Origin: Epiperipatus broadwayi
Taxonomy: Eukaryota > Onychophora > Udeonychophora > Euonychophora > Peripatidae
Length of the DNA: 64,000 nt
Direction of reading: 5' to 3'
Assembly (NCBI GenBank): GCA_028023455.1
Contig: JAQFVV010012477.1
Coordinates: forward strand, 4,545,365 to 4,609,364
Shown: in pieces, positions 36,640 through 50,619 of the stretch
How positions within the stretch are numbered: position 1 is the first letter of the stretch
Layout of the letters: the number at the start of each line of letters is the position of its first letter
The notes under the pieces: generated by a model
Told to the model about the DNA's origin: nothing
What the model saw: the letters and a program-made list of their open reading frames with translations, nothing else
Databases searched by the model: none
Position numbers and translations under genes: made by a program

Positions 36640-38850
36640 AATTAAAATGAAGACTAAGCTAAGAGCTCTTTCCATATCATACAAATCATTTATGCCTCCA
36701 TTCTGTCTATCACTTATATTTTATAGTGTTCTTTGATCTCAGTTATTTTTACTCACCTAGTAATTTATTCAAATTACATTATAAAATATTTGTTCTATAC
36801 ATGATTTTACCTTCAAGTAAATCTATTAAGATTTAGAAAGAAATTATAAAATCCTTAAAAATTTCATCTACCTTTGATGCCTCCTATATTATTATTTACA
36901 TAAAACTTTATCGATGAGAAACTGGTTTTATTAAATACTATATTCAATAATATATTCTAATAAAAAGCATGGAGGTTTCTTTTCAATATGAAGTGTCATA
37001 TTTTGGCAGGCAGTCATTTTCTTAATGATTCTACCTCATATTACCTTGCCTTCTGCCATGAGCACTTACAGTATATACTATCTTCATTTTTTTGTAGGAA
37101 ACTCTCTAATCTCTTTCCAATAAATATATGGATATCATACATATTACTCCCACTTAACTATTTCTCAGTTCTTCAGGATGATATTTTATCCTATCCTGGA
37201 ATTTTAAATCATCTTCCTCAATTGTGCATTTGGCATCTATTACTCCACTAATTTTTTTTCCTTGACTAACAACTTAATATAATCTTCCCTCTGTGATAAT
37301 TTTCTATCCATATCTATGATCATGTTATGCAACAAATAATCTATTTCAATTATTATTATCAATAGGATATACTTTTTTCTTTTATAACAAATGAGATCAT
37401 GATATTGTCTTACATCAACATTCATTCTTTCTTACTTTTATAAATACATTATATTTTATAATATGTTTGTCATTCCTTTCAGATAATCCTATTACACTTA
37501 ATTTCTTAAAGTATATACTGGTGAAAAGATACATTTAACATTATGTCCCCCCCACACACATTTTGACATTATAACTCATGATTACTCTCTTTCTATATTT
37601 AAGTATACATTTAACATTACATACTAAATTGTAAACAACAATTTTTTAAATTGTCAGTACAACAAATACATTGTGTTTATATTTCATTTTAAACAAGAAA
37701 AATATTAGTGATAAATTTAAAATTAAAATCTTTTTTAATTTTTAAAAAAAAAAACCATTTCCAGTTTCTAATTTAATATTATCATGGTTATTCTTTAAAT
37801 GTGTACCATTCTTTATGTGTTGAGTTACTTCTATCTTTTTTCTATTAAAAGACATGTATAGTTAAACAAGGCATTAAACAAACAAGCCCAACCAACAAGA
37901 CAAAAGTTTTTGAATTGGATGCATCCTATCTTCCTAGTTAATTTGCATACACATAGTCTTGCTCTTCAAAATGTGCTACAAAAAGATTACTAAATATTCT
38001 TAAAAATATCACATTATTCTCCCATACTGCACAAACTTTAAAACATGTTCAAATAAGTGATCAATAAGTTTACTTTTTGATTTCTCCCCTTTTCCTGGTA
38101 TTCATTAGTCTTGTAAAATTTTAAACCCATATTGGATAATTCATTTAAATTTCTAGCTTGTAGTGCATTTTAATCTCAGTTATCTTTGCTCATCTACCAT
38201 TAAAACTTACATAGATTTTTTTTTCTAAATATAAGACAAACATTTTTTTTTTGAATTTTGCAAAAAAAAAAAAAATTTCTTACTAATCAATTGTTTAATT
38301 CAAAATGAAGATTTTTTTTCATACATTCCTCATGACTAATTAACTATTTTTAACATTCTATACAATATTTCTGTTAGCTTTACAAATTTAGTTCTAGGAA
38401 TTTTTAATCTGTTTTTCACATTTAATCTATGATCAATAATTTAAAATAGATAAATGAATGCTTTCTTATGTGATCACAGTTATATTTCTTTTTGAAGCAG
38501 TATAGTTGTTTTTCCTTTATCATGGTTATCCCTGACAAAATTAAATTAACAACTTTGATTTTTTAAACTCCTTTGGGCATTATTTTGGCTATCCATGGAC
38601 AATCAAGATAGGCACTTCTTTTGTAATGAAGATCAGCTAAATTACTCTATGGTAATTAAAATTACTTTTAAAATATTTTCTATCCTTAATCTGCTTTTTA
38701 AAGATGATTTTTTTACTACTTCAGACTTTAAATATTTTAACTTTTTTTTTGTTTTACAAAGAAACAAATTGAGACTTCTTTCTGCTTTATAATTTTTTTC
38801 AATCTCTCTGCTTCAATCATCTGCTGTGATTTTTTTTAAAAAACTCTGGG
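36640..38850 (-). other. T-rich block, possible decayed minus-strand coding DNA
   Basis: On the minus strand this block is purine-rich. It holds two longer interrupted frames: one at 37240-37425 with DRKLSQREDYIKLLVKEKK, and a following segment with RLESFLQKNEDSIY. Words around ATCTCAGTTAT-TTT-CTCA occur at both 36738 and 38176, hinting at an old duplication about 1.44 kb apart. No family is recognised and the coding reading is weak. Nothing here is an intact gene. Confidence 0.2.
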
Positions 38851-40430
38851 ATAAAGTAACATTAGAAAATTACTTGCTTGACTCTCATTGGTCAATTCCC
38901 CAAACCAACTTTTATAACTTTTTAACTTAAAGATTTTTTTTTCTATTTAGAATAATTGAAATCAATAAATATTTTATAATGACATTAACTTAAATCATTT
39001 CTTTAATATTAAAGTTTCAATTATAATTATGTTATTAATAAGTGATATTATTAATTGTTAAATAATATTTTAATTATAATAATTTTAAAATAAATTATTA
39101 TCTTGTAGTAAATAATTGTTCCTTCTTTCATTAACTACAATTTTAGATCTTTAGCTCTTAAAGGAAAAATGCATTAAAACTAAATTAAAGTCAAATTTAT
39201 AAGGAACAATGTTTATTTAAATTGGCATCTATTATATTAAGATTATATAGTAGATTATATTATAAATGATTATAAATAACAACAATTATTAAATCTCTAC
39301 AGAATTCTCTTGTTTAAACTTTATATATTAAATCATTTATTACTGTTACACCCAAGTTTATAGCATTACTATTATATAAATTATAAATTTGAAATTTTGG
39401 AGCTATAATTTACATTTTATATACAATTCTTACCATGGAAACCTGATCAAAAGATTACAATATATAGATAAAATCTATTATGAAAGCTTTAAGAAAATAA
39501 CAGACAGAAAATACCTTTATTTAAATTATTAAAAACATGTCAGTTTCATAAGTAAAAGTTATATAAAAGTACTGAAAAATTCAGTGTGAAAAGAACTATA
39601 CAATGAAAAAAAACTTGATTTCTAAAACATTTCAGTAATATAATAAGTTGCTAACAGTTTAAAAATGAATGATTAAAGTATTTTGAGATGCATTAATACT
39701 ATATTTAAAGAAAGGGTATTTTTGTAATTAAAAAATGTTTTTGAATTTTAAAATGAAACAAAAATTATAAGAGGAAGAAAGGATTGTGGGGAATAAGAAA
39801 ATGAGTGAATTTTAATCTAGATAGGTATTACATAATTGCAAATTTTAAAAACTTAAATGGAAATTGATTAGCTAGAAAGAATAGTTCACATGTTATATCA
39901 ATCATCACATAGATATCAACATTTCAAAAAACATCTATTTTGAACAGGAAGAATGAAATAAATAAGTTTTTGAATCACCATGAAAAAAGTAAAGTTGTGA
40001 CATATTTCTGTGGAAAAGTATTTAAATAATATTTATCTTGAAGCATAGTGTCAGTGACTAAAATGTCATGTGATTGTGCTAATAGATTATAGCTCAATTC
40101 TATCACTTCTGGGGCTTAAACTTCAGTTATTTCTTAAATAATAAATCATTCAATTATTTATTACTTAAAATGATGATGCAAAAAACATGCATATATAGAC
40201 ACTTTTATATAAAAGATAAACATTTCATCAACTAAGGTTATTTTCTATAATAAGATTATTACTACAACACTATAATATATTGTATGTTATTTTAGATCTT
40301 ATTTTTTCTTAAGAATAATTTTAATATTAATACCAGCATAATCTGAGATCAAATAGCAAAATTTGTTTTTTTCCTTACCAAAATACACACATATATATAT
40401 ATATATTCTATATAAATTATTATTAACTGA
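38851..40430. other. AT-rich DNA, no gene seen
   Basis: AT-rich sequence with no supported feature. Confidence 0.5.
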
Positions 40431-40439
40431 AACACAAAG

Positions 40440-40600
40440 TAATATATAGGGTATATGAGCACAGGCTTTCACACAACCCACCACTCTCCACACTATCTTA
40501 TAACATTGATACACTTGAACACATACATGTTGAAAAGATAAATAATCACCAATATGGGTATTTCGTGCTAAACCAGCAATCATCAGTTGGTCCAGATTAC
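40440..40600. repeat. Diverged copy of the 53-kb hairpin MITE family
   Basis: ACATACATGTTGAAAAGATAAATAATCACCAATATGGGTATTTCGTGCTGAA-like sequence follows the arm of the hairpin at 53.01-53.28 kb (CATGTGTTAAAGATAAATGATCTTCAATATATGTATTTCATGCTGAA) with about 75% identity by eye. A shadow minus-strand frame of 117 codons covers it. No inverted partner is evident, so it is a half copy. Confidence 0.45.
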
Positions 40601-41089
40601 CATCTCTACACATATATGCTATAAGTGCACAGATATATATTAAGATAGCCAAACCTTATACTTTAATGGACAGGCTTTAATCTATTCCACACTTCAACTC
40701 TTCAACCGTCCATCCAATTGAAAATCTGATGATAGAATGCTCAAAGGCCACCCTGAGGCTGAGATATTTTTATTGCTGTTTTGGAGATTGTTTTTTTATT
40801 AATAAATATATTATTTAAAATCTAAGATAGGTAAAGGCAAGATAAAATAATTCATTGTCAAAACATTTCTTTTCCAATTGTGTTATAGAAAGAAAAAAAA
40901 GAATTCTCCCAATGAAAAAAATGGTAACTCTTATAATGTCAGGATCATGTTTTTTTTTCTTTTTTGTGATTGATCCTTTAGTTGATATTGTTAGATACCA
41001 ATATACTAATTAAGAGTTGAATAACTAACTTGAATAAGAATATCTAATCCTGCTAAAAATTGGTATTAAATGAAACAAAACCCCTCAAA

Positions 41090-41180
41090 AAATTACCCGT
41101 ATTCGAACTCCAAATCTCAGATACGGCAGATGGATATGTTAACCATCATGTTATAAGACTTATAATCCTTCTTCCTCCAA
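41090..41180 (-). repeat. tRNA-derived SINE fragment or tRNA pseudogene
   Basis: On the minus strand the stretch GATGGTTAACATATCC, CATCTGCCGTATCTGAG and GGAGTTCGAATACGGG follows the layout of a tRNA D arm, anticodon arm and T arm, with an intact T-loop core TTCGAAT. The A box is degenerate and the acceptor stem does not close well. A T-run follows on that strand. It differs from the tRNA-Gly SINE at 5.5 kb, so it would be a second tRNA-related family. Confidence 0.45.
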
Positions 41181-42940
41181 GTATAATTAGTTAAAAATGT
41201 AAGTCAAAAAAATTTATAAATTTTTTTTAATTTAAAAATTAATCAATTTATTTGAAAAAGAATTAAATTATGTTAAGAACACTGCATAAAATTTCCCGAT
41301 AATCTTTACAGATAATTTTTTAATATTTTTTTTTAAAATTGTTTTGCTAATTTAAATATTAATATTTAAAAAAAAAAAACGTTCTGCGCCTATATTTTAA
41401 TAAAAAGTCTAAGTTTCAAGATGAATAAATATTTAAAATTATAATGGTGTGCATTCCAATGCAAAAAGTAATAACAAATATGATTTTCTAACTAAATAAG
41501 TACAGAAAATAATATGGAATCGATATATATATATATATATTAATCATTAATGTCTAGTTATGTTTTCAATTCTTGTAATAGTACTTAATAATAAAAGCAA
41601 AGCTTAATTTTTTTAATTTGAGTCACAGTAGTTGAAAAAAAACTTAACATTTGGAAGAATGATTTGATATTTATATTTGAATTTTCAGATAGGGTAAACA
41701 TTGGGTTTATGTCATGTATATTTGAATATATATTTCGGACTTGCAGATTGAATATATTATTATTATAATAATGTTTGTCTGGATTCCACAAGCCATATTT
41801 CAAATAGTAGACATCATTCAGAGATTTGTAGAGATATCTAAAATTCACAGTTGTCTATCGCAACATACCAAATTGAGATTTATTATTCCAGAAGATGGGT
41901 GGTGGGATCAATTAAAATATCACTAATATTTACAGCCAGAAAATTTATACATGGTAAAATCCCAAATATATGTTTACATTTTTTATTTGTAAAAATCTTA
42001 ACTTATATAGATATATGTAGTAACAGAACAGAAGGAGACAACTAGATAACTAATATTACTTGAATTGAATAGGTCACTGGTTAATTTAAAATTGATCAGC
42101 AATATAAACATAGAAAACAGACTCTGTGTATATATATATATATATATGAGACTCTAGAGATATATATATATATATATGAGAATAGAGAAATATATCTAAA
42201 ACAATAGTTAGATTTGATTAACAATAAAAAATTTTTTTAATAAGTACTTCTGTTTATCCTATATCCATGCTAGGGAAAGATGATTAGGTTTAGATTAGTG
42301 AAAAATAATGTGATCTTAGCGACAAACCATTTTATGTTTTTTTAAGCATTATACACCATTACTTCAATTTAATTTAATAATAATCATATGTTATGTTGAT
42401 GTTTAGGCAAGTGATGTTTGATTACCTTAGAACTAAACGGAATGAACTAACAATATTTTTATTTATATTAATCAGTTAAAAATTGATTCTGAAATATTTA
42501 GCTCTGCTTCTGTTTGCTATTATATCTTTGCACACCACACACAGCTTTTTATGTTGAGAATGAAATAAAGCACTAATCTGTAATTTATCTATATGGTATT
42601 GATTAATTTAATTTATTTATATCAATGGTGTTCAACTAGCAAACTCGGATTTACCATACCATGTTACTTTCACATTAGTGCTGAAAAAATGTGTTGTAAC
42701 TTTATTTTGCAAACAGATTATACTCTAATTGTATTTATATATTGGAATATTTCCATCATCTAATATTAAGTATTGAATTAGATTTATGGAAATAGTCCAA
42801 TATATAATTGCAACTAAAATAATTTCATCACAAACCTTCAGGAAAAGTATATTCTACTTATATATTTTTGCTTATTAAAATAGTTTTTTGTTAAATTTTG
42901 AATGTTTGATGTCAAAAAAAATGTAGATTAAAATCTCATT
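41181..42940. other. AT-rich DNA, no gene seen
   Basis: AT-rich sequence with short AT runs near 41525, 42130 and 42162. Overlapping frames at 41585-42045 on both strands have no recognisable domain or splice context. Confidence 0.45.
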
Positions 42941-42945
42941 GCACA

Positions 42946-42946
<1 letters not shown>

Positions 42947-43016
<70 letters not shown>
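42947..43016. repeat. (TAA)n microsatellite
   Basis: About 70 bp of TAA trinucleotides. The Tyr-rich minus-strand frame across it is an artefact. Confidence 0.9.
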
Positions 43017-43017
<1 letters not shown>

Positions 43018-43164
43018 GTAGGCTATGATTATGGAGAGTCAAGGTCTCCGAAAGTGCTAAGCCATATAACTTTGTAAGATTTAGACAAGCTTCACTTTTT
43101 TGCGTAAAGCGCAATCTCAATTAATTACTAATCAAAGGTGAAGTAAAAACTATTATTTTATTTC

Positions 43165-43371
<207 letters not shown>

Positions 43372-43419
43372 CATCTAATTAATGCAAAGTTCAGCTTATA
43401 TAAAATAATATTTTCTTAC

Positions 43420-44040
43420 CATTATTGTAATCTTGCAGAAATTCGTCTAATTGTTGTTGAGTCATGAAATTGAGTATAAAATTTTTTTGAAAATCATTAA
43501 GAGGTCCATTTAAACCAGTATGCTCTGGGCATGATCGAACTGCAACTACTCCAACATCTGTTTTTTCCCATCCAAGATCAGATTCACAGAAGCTAGGTAA
43601 AGCTGTAACAAAGTCGGTACTACTTAATATTGGTTTTGAACTGTATTTCACAACTGTTGTAGATACTAAAGGTTTTGTAACAGTAGTTTTAGGTGTAATA
43701 GTACTTATAGTATGAATGCTATATCCTGGAAACACTACAGTGCTGAAGTTAGGTTTGTGAGTAGTAGTAGTGGAAGAAGGTATTATGATAGATGGCTTAG
43801 TAAATATTTCTGGTTTGCTACTTTTAGAAGTCGTATTTCCATCAATTCTTCCAGATGTACTTACTTCAGTTTCAGGAGATACAGTGTGAATTTCAGGTTT
43901 AGAGACAGTAATAATTCCACTTTCTGATGGAGAAATTTCTTTAGATGTATTTCCAGTTTGATCAGTAATAATAATAGTGCTTGAAGTAATAGTTGATTCA
44001 GTAGACTCAATAAAAATGTTTAGACGGGGGTGTTCTTCAG
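43420..44040 (-). CDS. Internal exon: Ser/Thr-rich stalk plus HRM-like Cys motif
   Basis: The best host exon in the window: 621 nt, 207 codons open, bounded by a strong acceptor (a pyrimidine-rich tract ending TTTTTTTAAG, then CTGAAG) and a strong donor (AATG, then GTAAGAAAA). Both introns are phase 1, so the exon is symmetric. Residues 1-150 are rich in Ser, Thr, Pro and Ile with repeated K-P-E-I and T-T-T motifs, typical of an O-glycosylated extracellular linker. Residues 152-176 (CESDLGWEK...VRSCPEHTG) have the C-x5-W-x2-T-x2-G-x6-CP pattern of hormone-receptor (HRM) domains found in adhesion GPCRs such as latrophilins. The later Arg and Cys of that domain are not visible. The family call is therefore tentative, but the exon itself is well supported. 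No other exon of this gene was identified. Confidence 0.6.
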
Positions 44041-44041
44041 C

Positions 44042-44735
44042 TTAAAAAAAGAAAAAAAAAACATAAAATATTACATAAGAAATAGATTATAAATACTGTT
44101 TTATATGTTACTCATTACATAGTAAATTCTAATTAATTATCCTAATGATAATACCAAATAACATAAATTAAGTAAAAATGATAAAAATAATAGTGAAATA
44201 GTTATTATAATCAATAAACATCACATGACCACCTCTTATGCTTGTTTTAATTATTATAATCAATATTACTATTGTAAATTATTATTAATATTTTTGATCA
44301 TTTTTATTTAAATATATTTAATATAAAATCAATATAAAATTCTATCCTGTATTTTTCCATTCACCCCTGTCTGCCATTTTATTTATTCATCTATCCATTT
44401 ATTCAGTTGGATGTACATCTATCGAGTATTGTAATCTCCTTCTCAACATATACCTTCTTTATTTATGAATAAAATTATAAAACAAATAAATAAGTCCACC
44501 TTTTTTTTACCACTATAACAATGCTGACTTTACTTTATATTCAATCAACCCAAGTTTGGACTGACCAGTAGTCTTCTTTAAAACTAAAATATCTATAAGG
44601 ATACATGAATATAAAAAAATGGTTTATCTAATCAGTGTAAATACTATAACCATTATAAATTGAATTCTTTTTATATCCTATTATATATATATATACATAT
44701 ACAAAAAAAATCGAGTCAGATGTCACATGATGTGT
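44042..44735. other. Probable intron of the minus-strand gene
   Basis: AT-rich sequence upstream (in gene sense) of the exon acceptor. No other exon was recognised. Confidence 0.35.
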
Positions 44736-44739
44736 TTAC

Positions 44740-44745
44740 AAATGT

Positions 44746-44778
<33 letters not shown>
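44740..44778. repeat. (AT)n(GA)n microsatellite
   Basis: About 20 bp of AT followed by about 18 bp of GA, directly abutting the left end of a MITE. Confidence 0.85.
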
Positions 44779-45072
44779 CTCACAAAAACTCTTAACAAGC
44801 TTTGCAGAATACCTCCAACCTCAGACCAGTTTCTGCTACTGGCATTTTCAGGGAGGTGCTAGGATATTCAATCATTAGATTAAAATACTAGGACAAGCCC
44901 ATCAGTTCATCTAATGTATAACAACTATTAAGTAGAAACTCTGAAATTTTCAGACATCCATATATTTTCCAATCCAGCTATCTAATTTAAATAGCCATAT
45001 GGGACTGAATTAAGTTCAGATACACTATATATTAATAACTTTAACAAAGCTTAAGAGTTTGTTTTGTGAGCT
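44777..45072. mobile_element. MITE with 28-bp terminal inverted repeats
   Basis: The left end AGCTCACAAAAACTCTTAAC (to 44804) and the right end (45045-45072, ending GAGTTTGTTTTGTGAGCT) are inverted copies with a few differences, bounding 296 bp without an ORF. The interior (GCATTTTCAGGGAGGTGCTAG, GAAATTTTCAGACATC, CCAGCTATCTAA, AATAGCCATATGGGAC) is shared with the element at about 59500-59830. No target duplication was clear because the left flank is simple sequence. Confidence 0.7.
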
Positions 45073-45079
45073 GTCTATA

Positions 45080-46900
45080 TATAACATCTATATATACTAA
45101 ATATATACCCTCAAAGTCTATACTACGTTTGTATCATAATAAAGTTAAGGACAATATTTCTCTACGATTTTATATAATTTGTTTTAATTTTTTTCATAAA
45201 TTAAGTAATATTATCATAATTATAAAAATATATCTAAGTTAAAAATATAATTGTCTATCATTTATTAACACTTTATTTATTCTTTATTTTAAACTTACAT
45301 ATTAAATTTCTATTAATAATCTAAATATTGATATTTAAACTTCTGATTTCATAAATTTTAAATTTAAGTTTAATGTATATTATTGAACTTTTTATGTATA
45401 ATAATACTAACTGAGATCTATATAGCTGTTATAAAGAATTCATTAATATTTTCTGATTGTTATTTTATGGAAGACACCATAAAGATTTTTATTCTTTTAC
45501 AATTTTCAAAATATTTTTTATAAATGCTTTTTGAATTCTTGTCTAACTAATAATAACAACAACCTTCTTCATTCTATTGAACTATTAACCTCCAAAAATT
45601 GAATTTTAAATAGTTACTTTATATTGTATAATAGTTGTTTCATTTTATTTTTTCTCTGACTTATTATTTCTTATAATTTTATTATTTGAAATTACCTCAA
45701 TCCTATTCATAGTAAGACAGTTTTTAACATGTTCTGATTTAGATTTCAACAATAATGTTTATTGATACCCAAAGATTGCATAAACATGTTTAAAACAGTT
45801 GTCCAGTTACATAAGGACATAAATTTATACATTTATTATATATTGAGTTAAATTGATAATCTAATTGAGTGATTGCTATATGCAGTAATTTTAAACATGT
45901 TGTGTTTTGCATCTGGTCATGTATGATTATTGATAATAGAATGGTGAAAGTATGTTGATTGTGTACAGCTATTAAACATGACATAACTAAATTACACAAA
46001 ATCAACATGCATGTAAATATAATAACCAATATATAAAGACTTTTTAATTTTATGTTGCAAGATGTACACCAGGTGAGAAGGGTAATAGAAGTGGCTATAC
46101 GGAATGTCAAGGTGGAGGGAGGATTGGAAACTTAGTCAGTACAAAATGGCTAATCTTGAGATAATTTTTGGGTGATCTGAGAATACTGAGATAGCTTAGG
46201 CTTGTATTTGCCAATTTTCAGATATCTATAATGTTAAAAAGTCTGTACACATTATTTTCTGCTTAAAAATCATCAATTAAAACTATTAGTTTAAAATAAA
46301 GGTCTGAAGTTGTCAATACTATATAGACTTTATACAAAATTTGAATAAAAAAGGAAACCAACAAAGTATTATTTTAACCTCAAAACAAACAGTTAATATC
46401 TGATTGGTAGATTTGGGCTGAATGAAATTCTTAGTATGTTGTTTTCTATTAACATTTAAAAAAACAATAATTTAAGTTTGAATTTTTTATTAACATATTT
46501 ACGTTTATTTATGCAATATATTTATATAATATTTATTTTAAACTAAAAAAAACATATTTACAAATAGACTTTATTTGAAAATATTTGTTTTATAAGAACA
46601 TGAGTGATATAAGCATGGTTACAAACTGGAAACTGTACTGTCAAACAAGAAAGCCTTTCATAAATACTGGAAAATATTTTTTTTGTAAAATTTTAATAAT
46701 AATAAATTTAATTTTAAATTTTAAGACATGTTTTCATTCGTTTATAATGTCTCACCCAAAATTCATTTGTATTGTAAAAATGGAATTCAAATAAGAATTA
46801 TTGTATTCTACAATTTTTAACAATAAATAGGATTACAATCAAACAACAAAAAGTGCCATTGTTATAGTTAAGAATATAATCAGTACTTTAACTTTTAAAA
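45080..46900. other. AT-rich DNA, no gene seen
   Basis: AT-rich sequence. The 106-codon minus-strand frame at 45790-46110 has one hydrophobic stretch but no family signature or splice sites, and I do not call it a gene. Confidence 0.5.
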
Positions 46901-46919
46901 TGTATTTTACTTGTGAGGA

Positions 46920-48330
46920 CATGGTTGGACCTTGATCAGGCCAGATGGGTAAGAAAGCTAGTATGGTATGCAGAAGATTTGGGTAAAAACTTTATGTCAG
47001 TATACTTAAACAAAAAGTGAGATGATTGTGTTAGGAGAATTGTTGAGTGTTGTAATGGTAAGGAAAGGGATAGAAGAATAGATACATTAAAAAAAATAGG
47101 GAGTTGAAGAGATTGAGAACTAGTATGGAGAATAAAAAAGAATTTAAATATATATAAAAGTAAAGGAAATATTATGTGTGAATTAATTTATGATAATAGC
47201 ATCTCATCGACATCTGATGTCACTCTAATTCTGCTAGTTTTAAGGCTAGAATATTCGTTTGACAGTTATTGATTAGGTTTTTAAAAGTTCTGTAAGATGG
47301 TGCCCTCTTCCGAATTATTTTACAAGTAAAAAAATCAAAAAAACCGCATTTAAAACTAAACAAAAAAAGAAGTTTGTCGGTGATTGGCTGTCAGCCGGCT
47401 CTCAGCCTAAAAAGACATTCTGATTGGCTGGAAAGAACAAAGAAACCGCCTGATCAAAGAAAATAAAGAAAAACGCTGAGATTTTCATTTCGAATGCAAT
47501 TTAAGTATTAAAAAAATATAATTTGAAAAATTAAAATAGTTTTTTAATAAAATATACTAAAAAAACAAAATTATTTTCGAAAAATATTGAAGATTTTAGT
47601 AAAAATATTTAAGATTTAGCAAAAAGAAATCTTTACTTTTCCATAACGTAAAATTGAAAAAAAGCGTTTGCGTCAGCACTTTTTTGTTTAGACATTCGCT
47701 TTAAGTTTGCCAAAATTGAATATATTTTATAGTAAATAAATAGCAATTTATTTTTGAAAGAACTTTTGTTCTCTTTCATAACCTGAAAAATTAGTAATAT
47801 ACTTTTTATAAACGTATCTGAGTTGAATTTAATATTATAGGCGAATATGTTTAACAATAGGTTTTATCTTCAGTTTGTGAGTTGGCCAATTAAAAGATTT
47901 GATTTTTACTTCATACAACCAATAATATAATTAGTGGTTAAAGGGTTAAGGCTAAAAAAAAGAATCTTTAGCAACAAAGGAATGTATACATAAATGAAAA
48001 AATATGGGTGATTTAGTCTGCAAGTTGTGTAAGGAAGGCATAGAAAGTATTAGGCATCTGTTAATTGAATGTAAATGCCTGAAAGCAGAAAAGATACAAA
48101 TAATAAAGTTGTGGAAGAATAAAAATAAACAAAATGATTATACAGAAAGTGGGTTATTGGTATTTATGTTTGATTTGGGGAAAAAATAAAAGAGATATAG
48201 ATAAAAAGGCTATGGAGTTGACAAAGATTATGTTGTGGAAATGGGATGGACCAGGATAGAGAAGAATATGGGAAAACTTAGGGTGAGGAATGAATAGGGA
48301 AGGTAAAGTGGCTAACAGGTTTCTCTGGTC
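46920..48330 (+). pseudogene. Degenerate LINE C-terminal region, split by a repeat
   Basis: At 46950-47186 one frame gives coding-like sequence (WVRKLVWYAEDLGKN ... DTLKKIGS ... MCELIYDNS) with three in-frame TGA stops. At 48004-48189 an open stretch has CKLCKEGIESIRHLLIEC, the C-x2-C-x8-H-x4-C zinc-type motif found near the C-terminus of many LINE reverse-transcriptase proteins. A following KAMELTKIMLWKWDGPG, in another frame, suits the same tail. Between the two parts lies the dispersed repeat also seen at 26.3 kb. So the LINE was probably already present when that repeat inserted. This family differs from the RTE copies, which lack this motif. Confidence 0.55.
47190..47960 (+). repeat. Dispersed repeat, copy 2
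   Basis: Collinear with the copy at 26.3-27.3 kb but without its internal duplication. It keeps several CpGs and two GATTGGCT words (CCAAT-box type) near 47383 and 47421, where copy 1 has GATTGGTTGG. That makes copy 2 look younger or less methylated. It ends with TTAAAGGGTTAAGGC, like copy 1. It has no ORF and is flanked by LINE-derived sequence on both sides. Confidence 0.6.
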
Positions 48331-48349
48331 ATGGTAGCTGAGAGATCAC

Positions 48350-49600
48350 ATCACATCTAAACCAAAATATTTAATGCAAAAAAGCTATTGTTATAAATAG
48401 TATTAACCTACATTAAGTAAAGATTTTAGTTTAAAAACTGTCTTAATATCAATAGCTTTGAGATAATTTATAAAGAATAAAATTACTAGAAATATAAAAG
48501 AAATTATAAAAATATAAAAAGTGGGGGCTTATATAAATATAAAAGAATTTATTCAGAATTCGAACTTTGGCAGTTAAGAAGGTAAATAAGAAAAAGAAGG
48601 AAGGTATTATTATTAGTTACACAGGAATTCAAAATGTATTTATAAACAACTTTTTACAATAATAATTTCCAAAATCAGTTAAAAGAAAGTTTAATGATAA
48701 AAATTAAGCTTGAATTTAAGGGTTACACAATCAAAAGTTTATACATAATAAAAAATTAATAAGTAAATTTAAAATAAACAATAAAAATATTAATAATGAT
48801 AAAAAATTATAAGTTTTTTAAAATAGCTATATTTATATAATTATGATAATATTAATTAATATAAAAATGATAAGGGCTTACTGCCTTTAAATTTATTATG
48901 ATAGACTTCGAGGTTATAAATTTAGTATATATATATCAAGATATAAAAAGGATTCAATTTATAATGTGATAACATGTTTGTTTTGTAATATTTACATTGA
49001 TTAGATGAACTTATATATATATTCACATACACATATATATATATTAGCTTTTAAAAAGACTGTTGTTCAATTGAAATTGTCAGATTGATAGAGTATAAAA
49101 TAAAACAAAATTGTTATAGTGATTAAAAAAAGATGAATTTATTTAATTGTTTTACATGTTATCAAAATGACAATAATAAGACCAAGAAAAATAAATATAA
49201 ATTAACTAAAAGGATAATAATATATTTATTATTATAGTCATTATAACAATTACATATTATCATTAATATAATTGTTAATTTTTATTTAAATATATATTTT
49301 ATGTGGTAATAGTGTAAATTTATATCCTGTCATTCTCTGTTTATTTCTACCCAGTCTTTTAGTTTATTACATTTATCTATCCATCCATTTGTTCATCTGT
49401 TCATACATTTACTTATCCTTCTATATATTAATTTATTTATCCATTACTTCATTTATTTATCCACGTATTTACCTAACTTTTTGTTTACTCATATCTCTTC
49501 CTTTTCATATCTCTTTATATATTTAAACTCATATCCACCTATCCTGTCTATCTATCTATTTATCTATCTGTCTATGGTTTTAGCAATCTAGACTTATTTG
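48350..49600. other. AT-rich DNA, no gene seen
   Basis: AT-rich sequence passing into degenerate CTAT/CCATTTAT-rich DNA from about 49330. That last part looks like an eroded edge of the following satellite. Confidence 0.5.
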
Positions 49601-49632
49601 TCTATGTATTTGTTTTCTAATAACTATTGAAA

Positions 49633-50611
<979 letters not shown>

Positions 50612-50619
50612 CCTATGAA

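Noticed and set aside
40299-40652. 117-codon minus-strand frame
   Set aside because: It overlaps a diverged MITE half copy and an AT run and has no recognisable domain.
43391-43735. Start codon at 43735 for the exon frame
   Set aside because: The codon there is GTG and the frame continues upstream to a good splice acceptor at 44041, so this is an internal exon, not a gene start.
45790-46110. 106-codon minus-strand frame with a hydrophobic segment
   Set aside because: Composition is that expected from AT-rich DNA. There is no family motif, no splice context, and it lies on the wrong side of the nearby exon to be a later receptor segment.
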